From contig JAFWAC010000021.1 in NCBI GenBank assembly GCA_017507805.1, positions 1-64,000 of the forward strand: a stretch of DNA of 64,000 nucleotides, written 5' to 3'. How positions within the stretch are numbered: position 1 is the stretch's first letter; the number at the start of each line of letters is the position of its first letter. The stretch is from Clostridia bacterium (GTDB taxonomy: Bacteria > Bacillota > Clostridia > Oscillospirales > Acutalibacteraceae). Position numbers and translations under genes: made by a program. Positions 25,928-34,327 of this stretch are shown here, piece by piece. The notes beneath the pieces are model-generated. The model saw nothing but the letters and a program-made list of their open reading frames with translations. It was not told where the DNA came from and did not search any database.

Positions 25928-26327
25928 ATTTTTTCTCTCCTAAATATATTATATTTACTGTTAAGGCTGCTGAAAAATACAAGCTGATATCAATAACATC
26001 ACCTGTGCCGCTGATAATTCCATATAACTGCAACAATTCGTAGCAAAGTCCCGAAAGAAAGGTTATTAAGGAGCAAAGCAACGCTTGCCTTGTACCCTGC
26101 GGCTTCAGAATGATATAAATACCACAGCCAAGGCTTAAAGCCCACAAAAAATCAGGCAGATAGTATTTAACAAAATCACATTCAAGACAGGAAAAAAGGG
26201 CTTTCACCTCCGTAAGGGGTATTTGGGACAGAATTATTTTGGAAATGTAGGTGTTTTCGCGGAATAATACATATATTAACAGCCCCGTAAGCAGTGAAAA
26301 AATTTGAATAATATAAAATACCGTCAT
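25911..26327 (-). CDS. VanZ-like membrane protein
   Basis: 138 residues, four hydrophobic segments. YYLPDFLWALSLGCGIYI and YELLQLYGIISGTGDVIDIS resemble the VanZ-like core (E-X2-Q followed by GT-X-D and D-X-S/N). VanZ of the glycopeptide cluster gives low-level teicoplanin resistance, but most members have no defined function. It has RBS GGAGA and overlaps the DUF5067-like gene, suggesting the two small proteins work at the membrane together. The family call is moderate because the protein is short. Confidence 0.6.
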   Translation of the reverse strand: MTVFYIIQIFSLLTGLLIYVLFRENTYISKIILSQIPLTEVKALFSCLECDFVKYYLPDFLWALSLGCGIYIILKPQGTRQALLCSLITFLSGLCYELLQLYGIISGTGDVIDISLYFSAALTVNIIYLGEKKYEKNN

Positions 26328-26427
26328 TTCTCCGATTTTAAATGTTCTGAAACAGTAAAAAATAAAGTGGTTATAGATATTATGGGATTTTTTGAAAAAA
26401 ATTATTCTGCAAAAAAGGATAAAAAAT

Positions 26428-26463
26428 AACCCTGTCTTAGCTTAAAGCTTGTAAGACAGGGTT
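26428..26463 (-). terminator. Terminator after the Asp23-family gene
   Basis: AACCCTGTCTTA pairs perfectly with TAAGACAGGGTT (12 bp); on the - strand ATTTTTTATCC follows. Confidence 0.88.
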
Positions 26464-26481
26464 GCTTTATTAAATTGGTGC

Positions 26482-26829
26482 TTATTCCTCGGTTTCTGCT
26501 CCGAAATTAACATCTGCCACCGAAACATTAACCTTGGTTACTGCGGTGCCTGTCATGGTCTGGATTTTGTCCTTAACATTCTGCTGGACCTTTTCGGCAA
26601 TATCCTTTACATGACCGTTTTTCTCAACGCAGATGTAAACACTGATTTTAATTGCGCCGTTCACACTTTCAACCTTAACACCCTTGAAAGCATTTTTGGA
26701 TTTAACCGCACCCTTAAGGTCAATAGCGCGCTTACAGATACCTGCAACACCCTCAACCTCCAAAGCAGCAATTTCTGCCATTTTTTCAACAACCTCTGTG
26801 TTTATCGAAAGCTCTGTTCTGTTTTCCAT
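26482..26829 (-). CDS. Asp23/Gls24-family envelope stress protein
   Basis: 115 residues, acidic. The domain starts with LSINTEVVEKMAEIAALEVEGVAGI and ends with VTKVNVSVADVNF, both diagnostic for Asp23/Gls24 (YqhY-type). YqhY-like proteins in Firmicutes affect fatty-acid synthesis and cell-envelope homeostasis. ATG 26829 is chosen because CGGAGGG precedes it directly. It stands alone, with its own terminator, next to the spoIIIA operon end, in line with yqhY lying near spoIIIA in Bacillus. Confidence 0.92.
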   Translation of the reverse strand: MENRTELSINTEVVEKMAEIAALEVEGVAGICKRAIDLKGAVKSKNAFKGVKVESVNGAIKISVYICVEKNGHVKDIAEKVQQNVKDKIQTMTGTAVTKVNVSVADVNFGAETEE

Positions 26830-26925
26830 AAGTACCCTCCGTTGCGTATTTGAATTCACAAAAGCAATATTATAATATAATCAATTATATTATACCACAT
26901 TTTTCAAATAACACAACAATTTTGT

Positions 26926-27462
26926 TTAAACTATTGGAATTATTTTAATTTTTCCCAATGTGATATTGGTTTCGTTTGTGACGATATCCTGTATCTGAAG
27001 GGTTTGTGCAGAGGTAAGCCCCTCCGATTTTACCACGATACTTATACCCGAATCGCTGATGACCGCAAGCACCTTTTTAAAGCCCTTTGCCTTAAGCAGG
27101 GCTTCAATGTTGCTTTCGCTTTCAATTCTGCCGCCGATTTCCTCTATCTTTGCCAAGGCGGAAGCCTTATCCTTTTCGCTGAGCTTGCTGTCCTTCAAGA
27201 CCTCCTCGATGGTTTCGCAAGCCTCCTCGCGCGCCTTGTCACGCTCCTTTTTGGCGGTTGTGAAGTAATCCTCACTCGTCTCTGCCTTGGCACCTGTTTG
27301 CACCGCTTCCTCCTCGGCAGTTCCGCTTACATAGGAAGCCTCCCCTAAGTATTTGGTAGAAGAAGGCAGATATTTTGCATTAAGCCAGATTGCCGCCGCC
27401 AATGCAACCACCATTACCCCAACGGCAATTTGTCCTTTTCCGAAAACCTTGCCCTTTTTCAT
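26926..27462 (-). CDS. spoIIIAH: Stage III sporulation protein AH
   Basis: 178 residues. The N-terminal segment GQIAVGVMVVALAAAIWL is a single membrane anchor; the rest is a Lys/Glu-rich helix and a C-terminal ring-building domain (SNIEALLKAKGFKKVLAVIS, then SGISIVVKSEGLT). SpoIIIAH in the mother cell binds SpoIIQ of the forespore and forms the channel ring. ATG 27462 is preferred to ATG 27468, because GGGAGG would be only 2 nt from the latter. It is the last gene of the operon. Confidence 0.95.
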   Translation of the reverse strand: MKKGKVFGKGQIAVGVMVVALAAAIWLNAKYLPSSTKYLGEASYVSGTAEEEAVQTGAKAETSEDYFTTAKKERDKAREEACETIEEVLKDSKLSEKDKASALAKIEEIGGRIESESNIEALLKAKGFKKVLAVISDSGISIVVKSEGLTSAQTLQIQDIVTNETNITLGKIKIIPIV

Positions 27463-27464
27463 TG

Positions 27465-28004
27465 TCATTTCCTCCCGCAAATATATACTCTTTTTGATGT
27501 TATGTTGAGCGCCGCCGTGACGGTGTTCTGAATTTTTTCGCTTATTATTTCGCTGTCGCCCCCCTCGCATACTATTGCCACACCTCTGACCTCGGGCATT
27601 TCTGCGGTTATCAGCAGAGCCTGCTCACCGCCATCGGCGGTTTTAACGGTTATGTAGCCCTCCTTAAGCTCGCTGCCTGAGCTTTGGGCTTCCTTTTCGG
27701 TCTTGTCGGAGGATATTTCCTCACGGGTGTCAGCATAGGAATAGCGTATGCCGCTTTCAAGGGTTATTACCACCGTCACATTCTTGCTGCCGGTAATCTG
27801 GGTGACCATTTCGGTAATTTCCTCCTGCAGGGACAAACGGTATTGCTCGGTGCTGAATTCGTTTGCCGTTTCAGCCTTGGCTGCTTGCCCTTCACCGAAC
27901 GGCAGGGACGAAATAAAAATGAGCAGTATACCCAATATTCCGCCTATTACCAGCACCTTTGGCGAGCGAAGCTTTGATATGTACTTGGTCAGTAGCCTAT
28001 TCAT
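27465..28004 (-). CDS. spoIIIAG: Stage III sporulation protein AG
   Basis: 179 residues with one membrane segment (VLVIGGILGILLIFISSLPF) and a ring-building domain (EEITEMVTQITGSKNVTVVITLE) interrupted by a Glu/Ser/Thr-rich insert (DTREEISSDKTEKEAQ), the feature that forms the beta-barrel in SpoIIIAG rings. It assembles the large mother-cell side ring of the feeding-tube complex. Overlaps spoIIIAF by 8 nt. Confidence 0.95.
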   Translation of the reverse strand: MNRLLTKYISKLRSPKVLVIGGILGILLIFISSLPFGEGQAAKAETANEFSTEQYRLSLQEEITEMVTQITGSKNVTVVITLESGIRYSYADTREEISSDKTEKEAQSSGSELKEGYITVKTADGGEQALLITAEMPEVRGVAIVCEGGDSEIISEKIQNTVTAALNITSKRVYICGRK

Positions 28005-28428
28005 TTATTATTTCTACCTCGTAATTTTGAGCCGCCTCACCTAAAGCGGCGATGATTTCGCTTTTTGTGCAGGGTGACTTTATAATAACCTTAGTAATTA
28101 TTATGCTGTTGTCGGCAGTTTTATCCGTACAAACCGTAATTTCGGAAAATTCTATGCCTGCAGAGCTTAAAGCATAGCTGTAAACATAACGGGCAGCCGC
28201 CGTCTGTAATTCTGCGGTGTCTGTTTGGGGAATTTCGGGGACGCCCAAATCAAGGTCGGCAGTTTTAATCCCTAACCCTGCAGAGGCTATCACCGAAATT
28301 AAAAAAACTAAGGACAGGGTATATTTAACCGTTCGGCTCATCGCGCCGTCAGGGCAGAGCATATAAAGCGAGCCAATAAGCACGCAGGCGGCGCAAAAGG
28401 CTGTCAGCACAGAGGAAAGCCCGTTCAT
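27997..28428 (-). CDS. spoIIIAF: Stage III sporulation protein AF
   Basis: 143 residues. Two N-terminal membrane helices (LTAFCAACVLIGSLYML and YTLSLVFLISVIASAGLG) are followed by a soluble domain ending IIAALGEAAQNYEVEII, a ring-building-like fold known in SpoIIIAF. It belongs to the sigma-E dependent A-Q channel. ATG 28428 overlaps the spoIIIAE stop by 4 nt. Confidence 0.93.
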   Translation of the reverse strand: MNGLSSVLTAFCAACVLIGSLYMLCPDGAMSRTVKYTLSLVFLISVIASAGLGIKTADLDLGVPEIPQTDTAELQTAAARYVYSYALSSAGIEFSEITVCTDKTADNSIIITKVIIKSPCTKSEIIAALGEAAQNYEVEIINE

Positions 28429-29552
28429 TGCGTCTTACCTGCCGTTACAACAACCGTGAGTGAAATCACAAACATAGCGCAGGTGAGAAGTATTATACCT
28501 GTTATTACCGACATAACCGTATCAACACACCTTAACAGTCCTGAAATTTTGGGCAGAGAAAAAAGGTCGGCAATGCCTGAGGTCAGCATAAGAACCACAC
28601 GCCAGATGATGAGCTCTGCAAGAAGCGGTAAAAAAAGCATACAGCAGGCAATCACACCGTACACCCCCACCGAGGATTTGAGCAGCCCCATCGAGGCTGT
28701 AACTGTGGTGAGTGCCTCCGAAAGTGCGGCGCCTGCCACCGGAACGGAGGAGCCGATGATGAACTTTGCGGTCTTGACCGAGAGGGTATCCGCAGAGGTA
28801 TTTACCGCTGTCTGAATACTTAAAATCCCGATAAAAACGGTGGTCATCAGCGACATTATCCAAAAGGAAAGCTTTTTGATGCCCTCTGCAATGCCGGATT
28901 TTGCAATGATTGGCGAAACCGAGGAGGCAAGGCTTATTGCAAGATATCCCCCGACAAGGGGTAGAACCGCAAAGTTTGAAATAAAGCTTACTCCCTGTGT
29001 TGCGGATAAAAGCAGTGTACTCATCGAAAGGGCGGTAACGGCGCCTCCTGCCGAAGCCACAATAACCGCAAAAACGGGTATAAAGGCGGTCATAAAGACA
29101 GAGCAGCCCTTCATTGCGTTGACACAGGCGGAAATGACAGAAAAAACAGGCGCCGAAATGACCGCCGCCGCTGAAAGGGCGGTTGCATAAAGTGCCGCGG
29201 CAGAGGCAGGGCCGCCAAGCTCCATACTGCCCAAAGCGGCGCTGATGAGAATTATTGCGAGTATTCCTGCCCCTGCCGCCAAGGGTGCCTTTGCCCCTGT
29301 GCGGAAAAAGGAAATTATATGTGAAAAAACATTTTCCCCCGTAAGAGAATTAACCCAATCGGGGTTTGACGGGTCAATTCCGTTTTGGTTTAAAAAATCG
29401 GCGGTGCTGTCGGGCAGGGCTTCGCGGAGGCTCTCGGCACCGCTTAGCTCAAGCTGTTCACGGTATAAATCCTCACCCGAGGCTTCCTCTGCCGAAACAG
29501 TAATACAGCTAAAAAACAGTATCACCGCAATTAAAAAAATTCTCTTAATCAT
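28425..29552 (-). CDS. spoIIIAE: Stage III sporulation protein AE
   Basis: 375 residues. A signal-like N-terminus (MIKRIFLIAVILFFSCITVSA) precedes an extracytoplasmic segment and then seven or eight membrane helices, as in SpoIIIAE, the largest membrane protein of the channel complex. The length matches Bacillus homologues (about 400). ATG 29552 overlaps the spoIIIAD stop by 4 nt; the tail overlaps spoIIIAF. Confidence 0.95.
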   Translation of the reverse strand: MIKRIFLIAVILFFSCITVSAEEASGEDLYREQLELSGAESLREALPDSTADFLNQNGIDPSNPDWVNSLTGENVFSHIISFFRTGAKAPLAAGAGILAIILISAALGSMELGGPASAAALYATALSAAAVISAPVFSVISACVNAMKGCSVFMTAFIPVFAVIVASAGGAVTALSMSTLLLSATQGVSFISNFAVLPLVGGYLAISLASSVSPIIAKSGIAEGIKKLSFWIMSLMTTVFIGILSIQTAVNTSADTLSVKTAKFIIGSSVPVAGAALSEALTTVTASMGLLKSSVGVYGVIACCMLFLPLLAELIIWRVVLMLTSGIADLFSLPKISGLLRCVDTVMSVITGIILLTCAMFVISLTVVVTAGKTQ

Positions 29553-29941
29553 TTTATGAACCCCACCGCCGTTTGGAGTACCGACAGTATAAGCGGAACC
29601 GAAAGCAGAAAAACCGCCGCTTTACCCGCAAGCTCTGCCTTTGCCGCGAGCGATACCTGACCGCTGTCTCGGCAGGCGTCAGCGATAAAGGTGGTGACAT
29701 ACCCAATACCCACCGCCTTGAGTGCTACCGAAAAATATTCGGTTTTCACCCCGTAGGCTTCAAGCTCTGCCTTGATAGCCGCAATCGGGGAGGCAATTTT
29801 TGACAAAATGATAAGCGCCACACAAAGCCCTGCCGCCACCGAAACGAGCAGGGCGTATTCTCCGTTTTTCGGTCTTAAAATCACACACAATGCCGCCGTC
29901 ACAAGACAAAGCCCCAAAATTTTAAAAATTTCACCGTTCAT
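29549..29941 (-). CDS. spoIIIAD: Stage III sporulation protein AD
   Basis: 130 residues, four membrane segments; GVKTEYFSVALKAVGIGYVT and FIADACRDSGQVSLAAKAEL are the conserved AD/AC-type motifs. It is a small membrane subunit of the A-Q complex, similar to SpoIIIAC with an extra N-terminal part. Overlaps spoIIIAC and spoIIIAE by 4 nt each. Confidence 0.94.
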   Translation of the reverse strand: MNGEIFKILGLCLVTAALCVILRPKNGEYALLVSVAAGLCVALIILSKIASPIAAIKAELEAYGVKTEYFSVALKAVGIGYVTTFIADACRDSGQVSLAAKAELAGKAAVFLLSVPLILSVLQTAVGFIK

Positions 29942-30132
29942 AGTCCGAAAAGGCTTTTAACGGTGGTGAAAAGCTCCGCAACGGCATTGACCACCATCAG
30001 CAAAACCACCACAAGCCCTGCAAGGGTGGTAAGCATTGCCTGCTCCTCTCTGCCGGAACGGATAAGCACCTGATTTAAAACCGTGACGATAATTCCTATC
30101 GCGGCAATTTTGAATATAAAATCAACATCCAT
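29938..30132 (-). CDS. spoIIIAC: Stage III sporulation protein AC
   Basis: 64 residues, two membrane helices: FKIAAIGIIVTVLNQVLIRS, the polar SGREEQA turn, then LAGLVVVLLMVVNAVAELF. Length and sequence are typical for SpoIIIAC. The gene lies 9 nt after spoIIIAB. Confidence 0.94.
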   Translation of the reverse strand: MDVDFIFKIAAIGIIVTVLNQVLIRSGREEQAMLTTLAGLVVVLLMVVNAVAELFTTVKSLFGL

Positions 30133-30141
30133 TTAATTCAC

Positions 30142-30597
30142 CTATAAAAAGAATATGCAAATAAAAATACCGCAAAGTACACCTGTTGTGCCGTAAAGTC
30201 TGCAAAGCTCACTGCAGTTTTTTTCGGCGTTTTGGCACTGCTTTTCCAAAAGTGAGGCAAAAAGCTTTGTTCGTTCGTATTCCTCTGTGGTGCTTCCCAT
30301 TCCGAAGGCAGAGAAAAATTCCTCAAGGAGTGCGATGTCATCTGAAGCTAAAAAATCATCGCGGAAAAAGGGAACGCCGTTTTTTACAGATATCAGCTCG
30401 TTTTCAAAGCAGCTTGGCAGAAGCTCCCCGATTTCTCCCCCTTTACAGCGTATTCGTTCGGATAGGCTGTTAAGCCCCTTATAAAGCCTTGAAAGTTTTT
30501 CTGCCCGTTTCTTTAAAAGGTAGGATTTATAAAGCCCTGCACAGGTGCAGGCACAGAAAACAAGCAATAAGCCTGTGAATTTAAACAGCCTCAGCAC
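30142..30597 (-). CDS. spoIIIAB: Stage III sporulation protein AB
   Basis: 151 residues from GTG 30597. One helix anchors each end (LFKFTGLLLVFCACTCAGLY and VLCGIFICIFFL), with a helical soluble middle (KRAEKLSRLYKGLNSLSERI, then EFFSAFGMGSTTEEYERT) shared with SpoIIIAB and related to type II/IV secretion F-proteins. It overlaps the spoIIIAA end by 17 nt, indicating coupled translation with the ATPase. Confidence 0.93.
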   Translation of the reverse strand: MLRLFKFTGLLLVFCACTCAGLYKSYLLKKRAEKLSRLYKGLNSLSERIRCKGGEIGELLPSCFENELISVKNGVPFFRDDFLASDDIALLEEFFSAFGMGSTTEEYERTKLFASLLEKQCQNAEKNCSELCRLYGTTGVLCGIFICIFFL

Positions 30598-31516
30598 AAA
30601 AAAGCTCCTTTACGGAGATGAGCCTGATTTCCCCGCCGTGAAGCCTTGGAAGCAGGGCTATCTGCGAAATTGCGCCGCTGTTTATCAGACTGCGGGTAAT
30701 GCCCCTTTGCAAAAGCTCCTCGGCATTGCCTGTGTGTGCGGTGGTAAGCACATTAACCCCCGCGCAAAAGCATTCGGAAACCCTTTTCAGCTCTGCCTCG
30801 CTTCCGATTTCGTCAAAGGCGATAAAATCGGGGAACATTGTTCTCAGGGCTATTTCACAGCCTGCCGCCTTGTCGGGTGTCATAAGCACATCGGTATCGG
30901 CGCCGAGGTCGTTTGAAGCTCCGCTGCCGAAGCTGCCCGAAAGCTCGCCGCGGCTGTCAATGACCGTAACCCTTGTCAGCCTGCCCGAGGCTCCGTTTGA
31001 AATCTGCCGCACAAGGTCGCGAAGGACGGTGGTTTTTCCGCTTCCCGGTGCCCCTGCAATCAGCAGTCCGCCGTAGTTAAAGCCCTTTATTATACCGTTT
31101 GCCGCGCCGAAAACCTCGTGAGCGATGCGGATATTTACAGAGGTCACATCCTTCATAATTCCGCCTGCGGAAAGTGTGCCGCAAACACCTGCGCGGCAAC
31201 CGTTTTTCATCATAATAAAGCCGTTGCGAAGCTCATCGTCATGAGCGTATACAGAGCTTCCGCACAAAAGACGGAAGCTTTCCGCCAAATCCGCCGCAGT
31301 AACACGGCAAAGGTCGGTACTCAGATAAAAGCAGACCTGTCCGTTTTGACGGACAAATACCGTTTCACCCGAAACAGTAACAGCAAGGGGCTTGCCCTCT
31401 CTGAGACGGATTTCCTCGGCATTCATTTTAACGGTGTCCGGCAGGCGTGACAGTACACTGCGCAGGCTCGGCGCCACACCGTAAAGCGCCTGATTAAATC
31501 GTTCTTGGTTTTTCAA
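30581..31516 (-). CDS. spoIIIAA: Stage III sporulation protein AA, ATPase
   Basis: About 311 residues. Walker A GAPGSGKTT (near 157), Walker B MFPDFIAFDEIG and a downstream TTAHTGNAEELLQRG motif identify the secretion-ATPase-like SpoIIIAA, the energy source of the mother cell-forespore channel. The N-terminal domain has EEIRLREGKPLAV. TTG 31516 is preferred to TTG 31534 because AAGAGGTG is 6 nt upstream. It is the first gene of the complete AA-AH operon, transcribed away from ypeB; a sigma-E promoter is expected in 31535-31640 but I could not assign one safely. Confidence 0.94.
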   Translation of the reverse strand: MKNQERFNQALYGVAPSLRSVLSRLPDTVKMNAEEIRLREGKPLAVTVSGETVFVRQNGQVCFYLSTDLCRVTAADLAESFRLLCGSSVYAHDDELRNGFIMMKNGCRAGVCGTLSAGGIMKDVTSVNIRIAHEVFGAANGIIKGFNYGGLLIAGAPGSGKTTVLRDLVRQISNGASGRLTRVTVIDSRGELSGSFGSGASNDLGADTDVLMTPDKAAGCEIALRTMFPDFIAFDEIGSEAELKRVSECFCAGVNVLTTAHTGNAEELLQRGITRSLINSGAISQIALLPRLHGGEIRLISVKELFCAEAV

Positions 31517-31649
31517 GTCACACACCTCTTTCAACTAATATTATGAAAGGTTTGTCCGCCTTATTACTTATTTTTGAAATCCGACTTCGGAATAATAAGG
31601 AAAAAAAGGAAATAATATAATTTGAATTATTGTAAATCAGGAGCGACTT

Positions 31650-32975
31650 ATGAAAAAACGAATTGCTGTAAGGATAATTTCATTCTCATTGGCGGCGGTG
31701 GCTGTGGCTGTGGGCTTCGTCTTGCGCTACCGTGAGCAGAATATACGCTACCGTCTGGAGCTTGAAACGGGCTATTCCCGCAATCTGGACGATTTTAATA
31801 CCGCCATAAACAACATAGCGCTTACACTTAATAAGGCGAGATATGTCACAACTCCCGGGCAGATAAGCGGTATGGCGGCAAAGCTTCTCACCGAAGCCGA
31901 GCTTTCAAAGGCGGCGCTCTCTCAGCTTCCGTCAGGAGAGGAGCTGACGGTGCTTAACCGCTTTCTTTCGCAGGTCGGTAATTTTGCGATGTCGCTTTCG
32001 GCAACACTGATAAACGGCGGCGAGCTTACCGAGGAGGACAACAAAAATCTGGAGCTGCTTGACCAAACGGCAGAGGTTATTTCTGAGCTTGTGGGTAATT
32101 CGCAGATTATGTATAACAATACGGAATATTGGGCAAAGGAGCTTGACCGCCAGATTGATGACGCGGTGGACGGCGAGAGCCTCTCCCAAAGCTTCAGCGA
32201 GCTTGAGGGGGAGCTTTCGGATTATCCCACACTTATTTATGACGGGCCCTTTTCCGACCATATTCTCGAAAAGGAGCCGGCAATGCTTAAGGGCGCTGAA
32301 GCGGTTTCCCGTAACAAGGCATTGCAGAGGGCGTCAGAGGTGGCAGAGACCGACAAGGGGAATTTGAAGTATGACGGTGCTGTAACGGGAAGTATACCGG
32401 CTTTCCGTTTTGTAGGCGAGGGTGTAACGGTTTCGGTGAGCAAAGCCGGAGGCTATGCTGTATATATGCGCAAGGAACGGGAGACAGGGCAAAGCCTTTT
32501 GAGCTATGAGCAGGCGGTGGAAAAGGCGAAGCGCTACCTCGAACGGGTTGGAATTGATAATATGAAGGAGACCTATTATTACACAAACGAGGGGATTTGT
32601 GTTGTAAATTTTGCTTATATTGACGGCGAAACGGTCTGCTATACCGACCTTATAAAGGTTGGTGTGGCAATGGATAACGGGGAAATTATGCTTTACGAGG
32701 CAAGCGGTTACATTTCAAACCACACCGACCGCGCCTTTGAAACTCCTGCATTTACCCTCGAACAGGCAAGGGAAATTATAAACAAAAATCTCACCGTGAG
32801 AGGGACGGCGATTGCGCTTGTCCCCACCACTGCCGCTGGGGAGGCAAGGTGCTATGAGTTTGCCTGTATGGCTCGGGACGGCAGGGAAATTCTTGTTTAT
32901 ATAAACTCTGCAACCCTTGAGGAGGAGAGGATTTTTATACTCCTTAAGGGGGACGGAGGAACTTTGGTAAAATAG
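31650..32975 (+). CDS. ypeB: Germination protein YpeB
   Basis: 441 residues: an N-terminal membrane anchor (ISFSLAAVAVAVGFVL), a long helical region with EYWAKELDRQI, and three C-terminal PepSY-like repeats (YEQAVEKAKRYLERVGIDNM; LEQAREIINKNLTVRG). YpeB localises and protects the cortex-lytic enzyme SleB in spores. SleB, its usual neighbour, is not adjacent here. The gene is divergent from spoIIIAA. The region after it has an imperfect GGGTGTAGTG/CACTATACCC hairpin (32990-33030). Confidence 0.93.
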   Translation: MKKRIAVRIISFSLAAVAVAVGFVLRYREQNIRYRLELETGYSRNLDDFNTAINNIALTLNKARYVTTPGQISGMAAKLLTEAELSKAALSQLPSGEELTVLNRFLSQVGNFAMSLSATLINGGELTEEDNKNLELLDQTAEVISELVGNSQIMYNNTEYWAKELDRQIDDAVDGESLSQSFSELEGELSDYPTLIYDGPFSDHILEKEPAMLKGAEAVSRNKALQRASEVAETDKGNLKYDGAVTGSIPAFRFVGEGVTVSVSKAGGYAVYMRKERETGQSLLSYEQAVEKAKRYLERVGIDNMKETYYYTNEGICVVNFAYIDGETVCYTDLIKVGVAMDNGEIMLYEASGYISNHTDRAFETPAFTLEQAREIINKNLTVRGTAIALVPTTAAGEARCYEFACMARDGREILVYINSATLEEERIFILLKGDGGTLVK

Positions 32976-33066
32976 TCTGTTTTTTGTAAGGGTGTAGTGA
33001 GGCGGGTTAAAACCTGTTACACTATACCCGATTTTATTGCAAAAGAGGGCAAAATCGACAATTTTG

Positions 33067-33095
33067 TTGACAAAATATCCCGAAAATGCTATAAT
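33067..33095 (+). promoter_or_regulatory. Consensus sigma-A promoter of the lipoprotein gene
   Basis: TTGACA at 33067-33072, 17 bp, TATAAT at 33090-33095, a perfect match to consensus. Transcription would begin about 25 nt before ATG 33125. Confidence 0.88.
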
Positions 33096-33124
33096 ATTAC
33101 ACAAATAAAGGGTGTGATATTATT

Positions 33125-33625
33125 ATGAAAAGAAAATTTGCGAGTGCTTTGTGTTTGCTATTGATTTTCGCATTTCTTTGCGGTTGCAATCCTGTGTCGG
33201 GAAGCTCGGTGGAGCTTAACGCCGAGGAGATTGTAACAGACAAGGATGTAATAGGGGAAATGGACTTGCAGCTTGTAAAAGACATAAAGGAAGCATATAT
33301 AAAATACCGCGGCGAGGAAAACCGCAAGCTTACCGATGTGGTTATAGATGAATATTTGGGCACATACAGTGACGGCAGTATTTTTATACAAATTAGATTT
33401 AATGGAGAATCGTTAAGATGGGATACAGAGAAAATTTTCGGAAAAAACATACCCGTTGGGTTGCCGGTATATAAAAATAATGAATTTATGATTTTTTCAA
33501 AAAAAGCAATAAACGCGGGCGCTATAACCGAAAAGATAGTAACCGAATTTTTGAATGCCCATCCCGAATATGAAGTAGATCTTTCTATAGATGTTCCGCC
33601 GGAGTATATATCGCCGTATTTTTAA
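33125..33625 (+). CDS. Hypothetical lipoprotein
   Basis: 166 residues. The N-terminus is a lipoprotein signal (KRK, a Leu/Phe-rich core and the lipobox LCGC with the lipidated Cys21). The mature part is mixed alpha/beta, with LVKDIKEAYIKYRGEENRKL and DVVIDEYLGTYSDGSIFIQI, a pattern seen in small extracytoplasmic domains, but I do not recognise the family. It is expressed from its own perfect promoter and is monocistronic. Confidence 0.7.
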   Translation: MKRKFASALCLLLIFAFLCGCNPVSGSSVELNAEEIVTDKDVIGEMDLQLVKDIKEAYIKYRGEENRKLTDVVIDEYLGTYSDGSIFIQIRFNGESLRWDTEKIFGKNIPVGLPVYKNNEFMIFSKKAINAGAITEKIVTEFLNAHPEYEVDLSIDVPPEYISPYF

Positions 33626-33760
33626 CTTTAATACAAGGAATATGAATTATGAGACTAAAAATATTATTAATAATTTTAGTTTTCATCATATTTTTTTGAG
33701 AAAAGTGCAACCCATCATTGACGACTGTACTCTCTATGCTTTGAAGGACTGAAAAAAACA
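33626..33760. other. Short intergenic stretch after the lipoprotein gene
   Basis: An AT-rich region. A 16-codon hydrophobic reading frame (ATG 33649 to TGA 33699) is the only open frame and is too short to call. The rplS promoter begins at 33762. Confidence 0.5.
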
Positions 33761-33761
33761 C

Positions 33762-33790
33762 TTGATTTTTTGAAATGTTTGTGATATAAT
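33762..33790 (+). promoter_or_regulatory. Promoter of rplS
   Basis: TTGATT at 33762-33767, 17 bp, then TATAAT at 33785-33790 preceded by TGA (extended -10). A leader of about 120 nt follows. Confidence 0.82.
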
Positions 33791-33797
33791 CTTTGAG

Positions 33798-33912
33798 CAT
33801 TTGATTTCACTCAGACCTCACTGAGTGGGTTCATTGCCGAAAATTCGACATTGAAGCGGATGGTCCTCTGTCCTTTAAGGGCAAGAACATCTGGTGAAAA
33901 ATTAAGGAGGAA
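33798..33912 (+). promoter_or_regulatory. Structured 5' leader of rplS (L19 leader-like)
   Basis: The leader has a perfect 7-bp hairpin CACTCAG/CTGAGTG (33808-33827) followed by GC-containing segments around CCGAAAATTCGACATTGAAG and GTCCTTTAAGGGC, and ends with AAGGAGG 9 nt before the ATG. An L19 leader is known upstream of rplS in Firmicutes, where it is believed to mediate autoregulation. I infer the class from position and structure only. Confidence 0.45.
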
Positions 33913-33918
33913 AAAACG

Positions 33919-34260
33919 ATGGACGCTGTAAAGGAATTAACAGCAGGCATGCTTAAAACCGATGTTCCGGAAATTCTTATCGGTAGCACAGTAAAGGTGC
34001 ATGTAAGAATTAAAGAGGGCGAAAAGGAAAGAATTCAGGTTTTTGAAGGAACCGTTATTGCAAAGAACAACAGCGGTATTTCCGAAACCTTCACCGTTCG
34101 CCGTGTTGCCTACGGTGTAGGCGTTGAGCGCGTGTTCCCGGTACATTCACCAAGCGTTGCAAAGGTTGAGCTTATCCGCAAGGGTAAGGTTCGCAGAGCT
34201 AAGCTCTACTACCTGCGTGACAGAGTTGGTAAAGCGGCAAAGGTTAAAGAGCTTATTTAA
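33919..34260 (+). CDS. rplS: 50S ribosomal protein L19
   Basis: 113 residues, basic. The sequence [20 protein letters not shown], the [12 protein letters not shown] turn and the C-terminal [16 protein letters not shown] are the L19 signatures. L19 lies at the 30S-50S interface. It begins a run of genes (lepB, rbgA, rnhB, yraN) conserved in Firmicutes. The trmD/rimM genes that often precede it are absent here. Confidence 0.97.
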   Translation: MDAVKELTAGMLKTDVPEILIGSTVKVHVRIKEGEKERIQVFEGTVIAKNNSGISETFTVRRVAYGVGVERVFPVHSPSVAKVELIRKGKVRRAKLYYLRDRVGKAAKVKELI

Positions 34261-34266
34261 GCTGCT

Positions 34267-34301
34267 AAGGGGAGACGGGGCTTTTTGCCTTGTCTCCCCT
34301 T
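34267..34301 (+). terminator. Weak terminator or attenuator between rplS and lepB
   Basis: AAGGGGAGAC pairs with GTCTCCCCTT around a GC/T loop. The following TTGTTCAATTTT is a poor U tract, so partial read-through to lepB is likely. Confidence 0.65.
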
Positions 34302-34327
34302 GTTCAATTTTAAAAGAGGTTAGTTTT

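Noticed and set aside
26382-26429. 15-codon ORF on the + strand (MGFFEKNYSAKKDKK) before a hairpin
   Set aside because: No credible RBS or promoter was found; the hairpin serves the Asp23 gene on the other strand.
33649-33699. 16-residue hydrophobic ORF before rplS
   Set aside because: It has only a weak RBS and AT-rich composition; such frames are expected by chance in this region.
34124-34327. Upstream in-frame extension of lepB into rplS
   Set aside because: It would overlap the rplS coding region; ATG 34328 has a good RBS and gives the usual lepB length.
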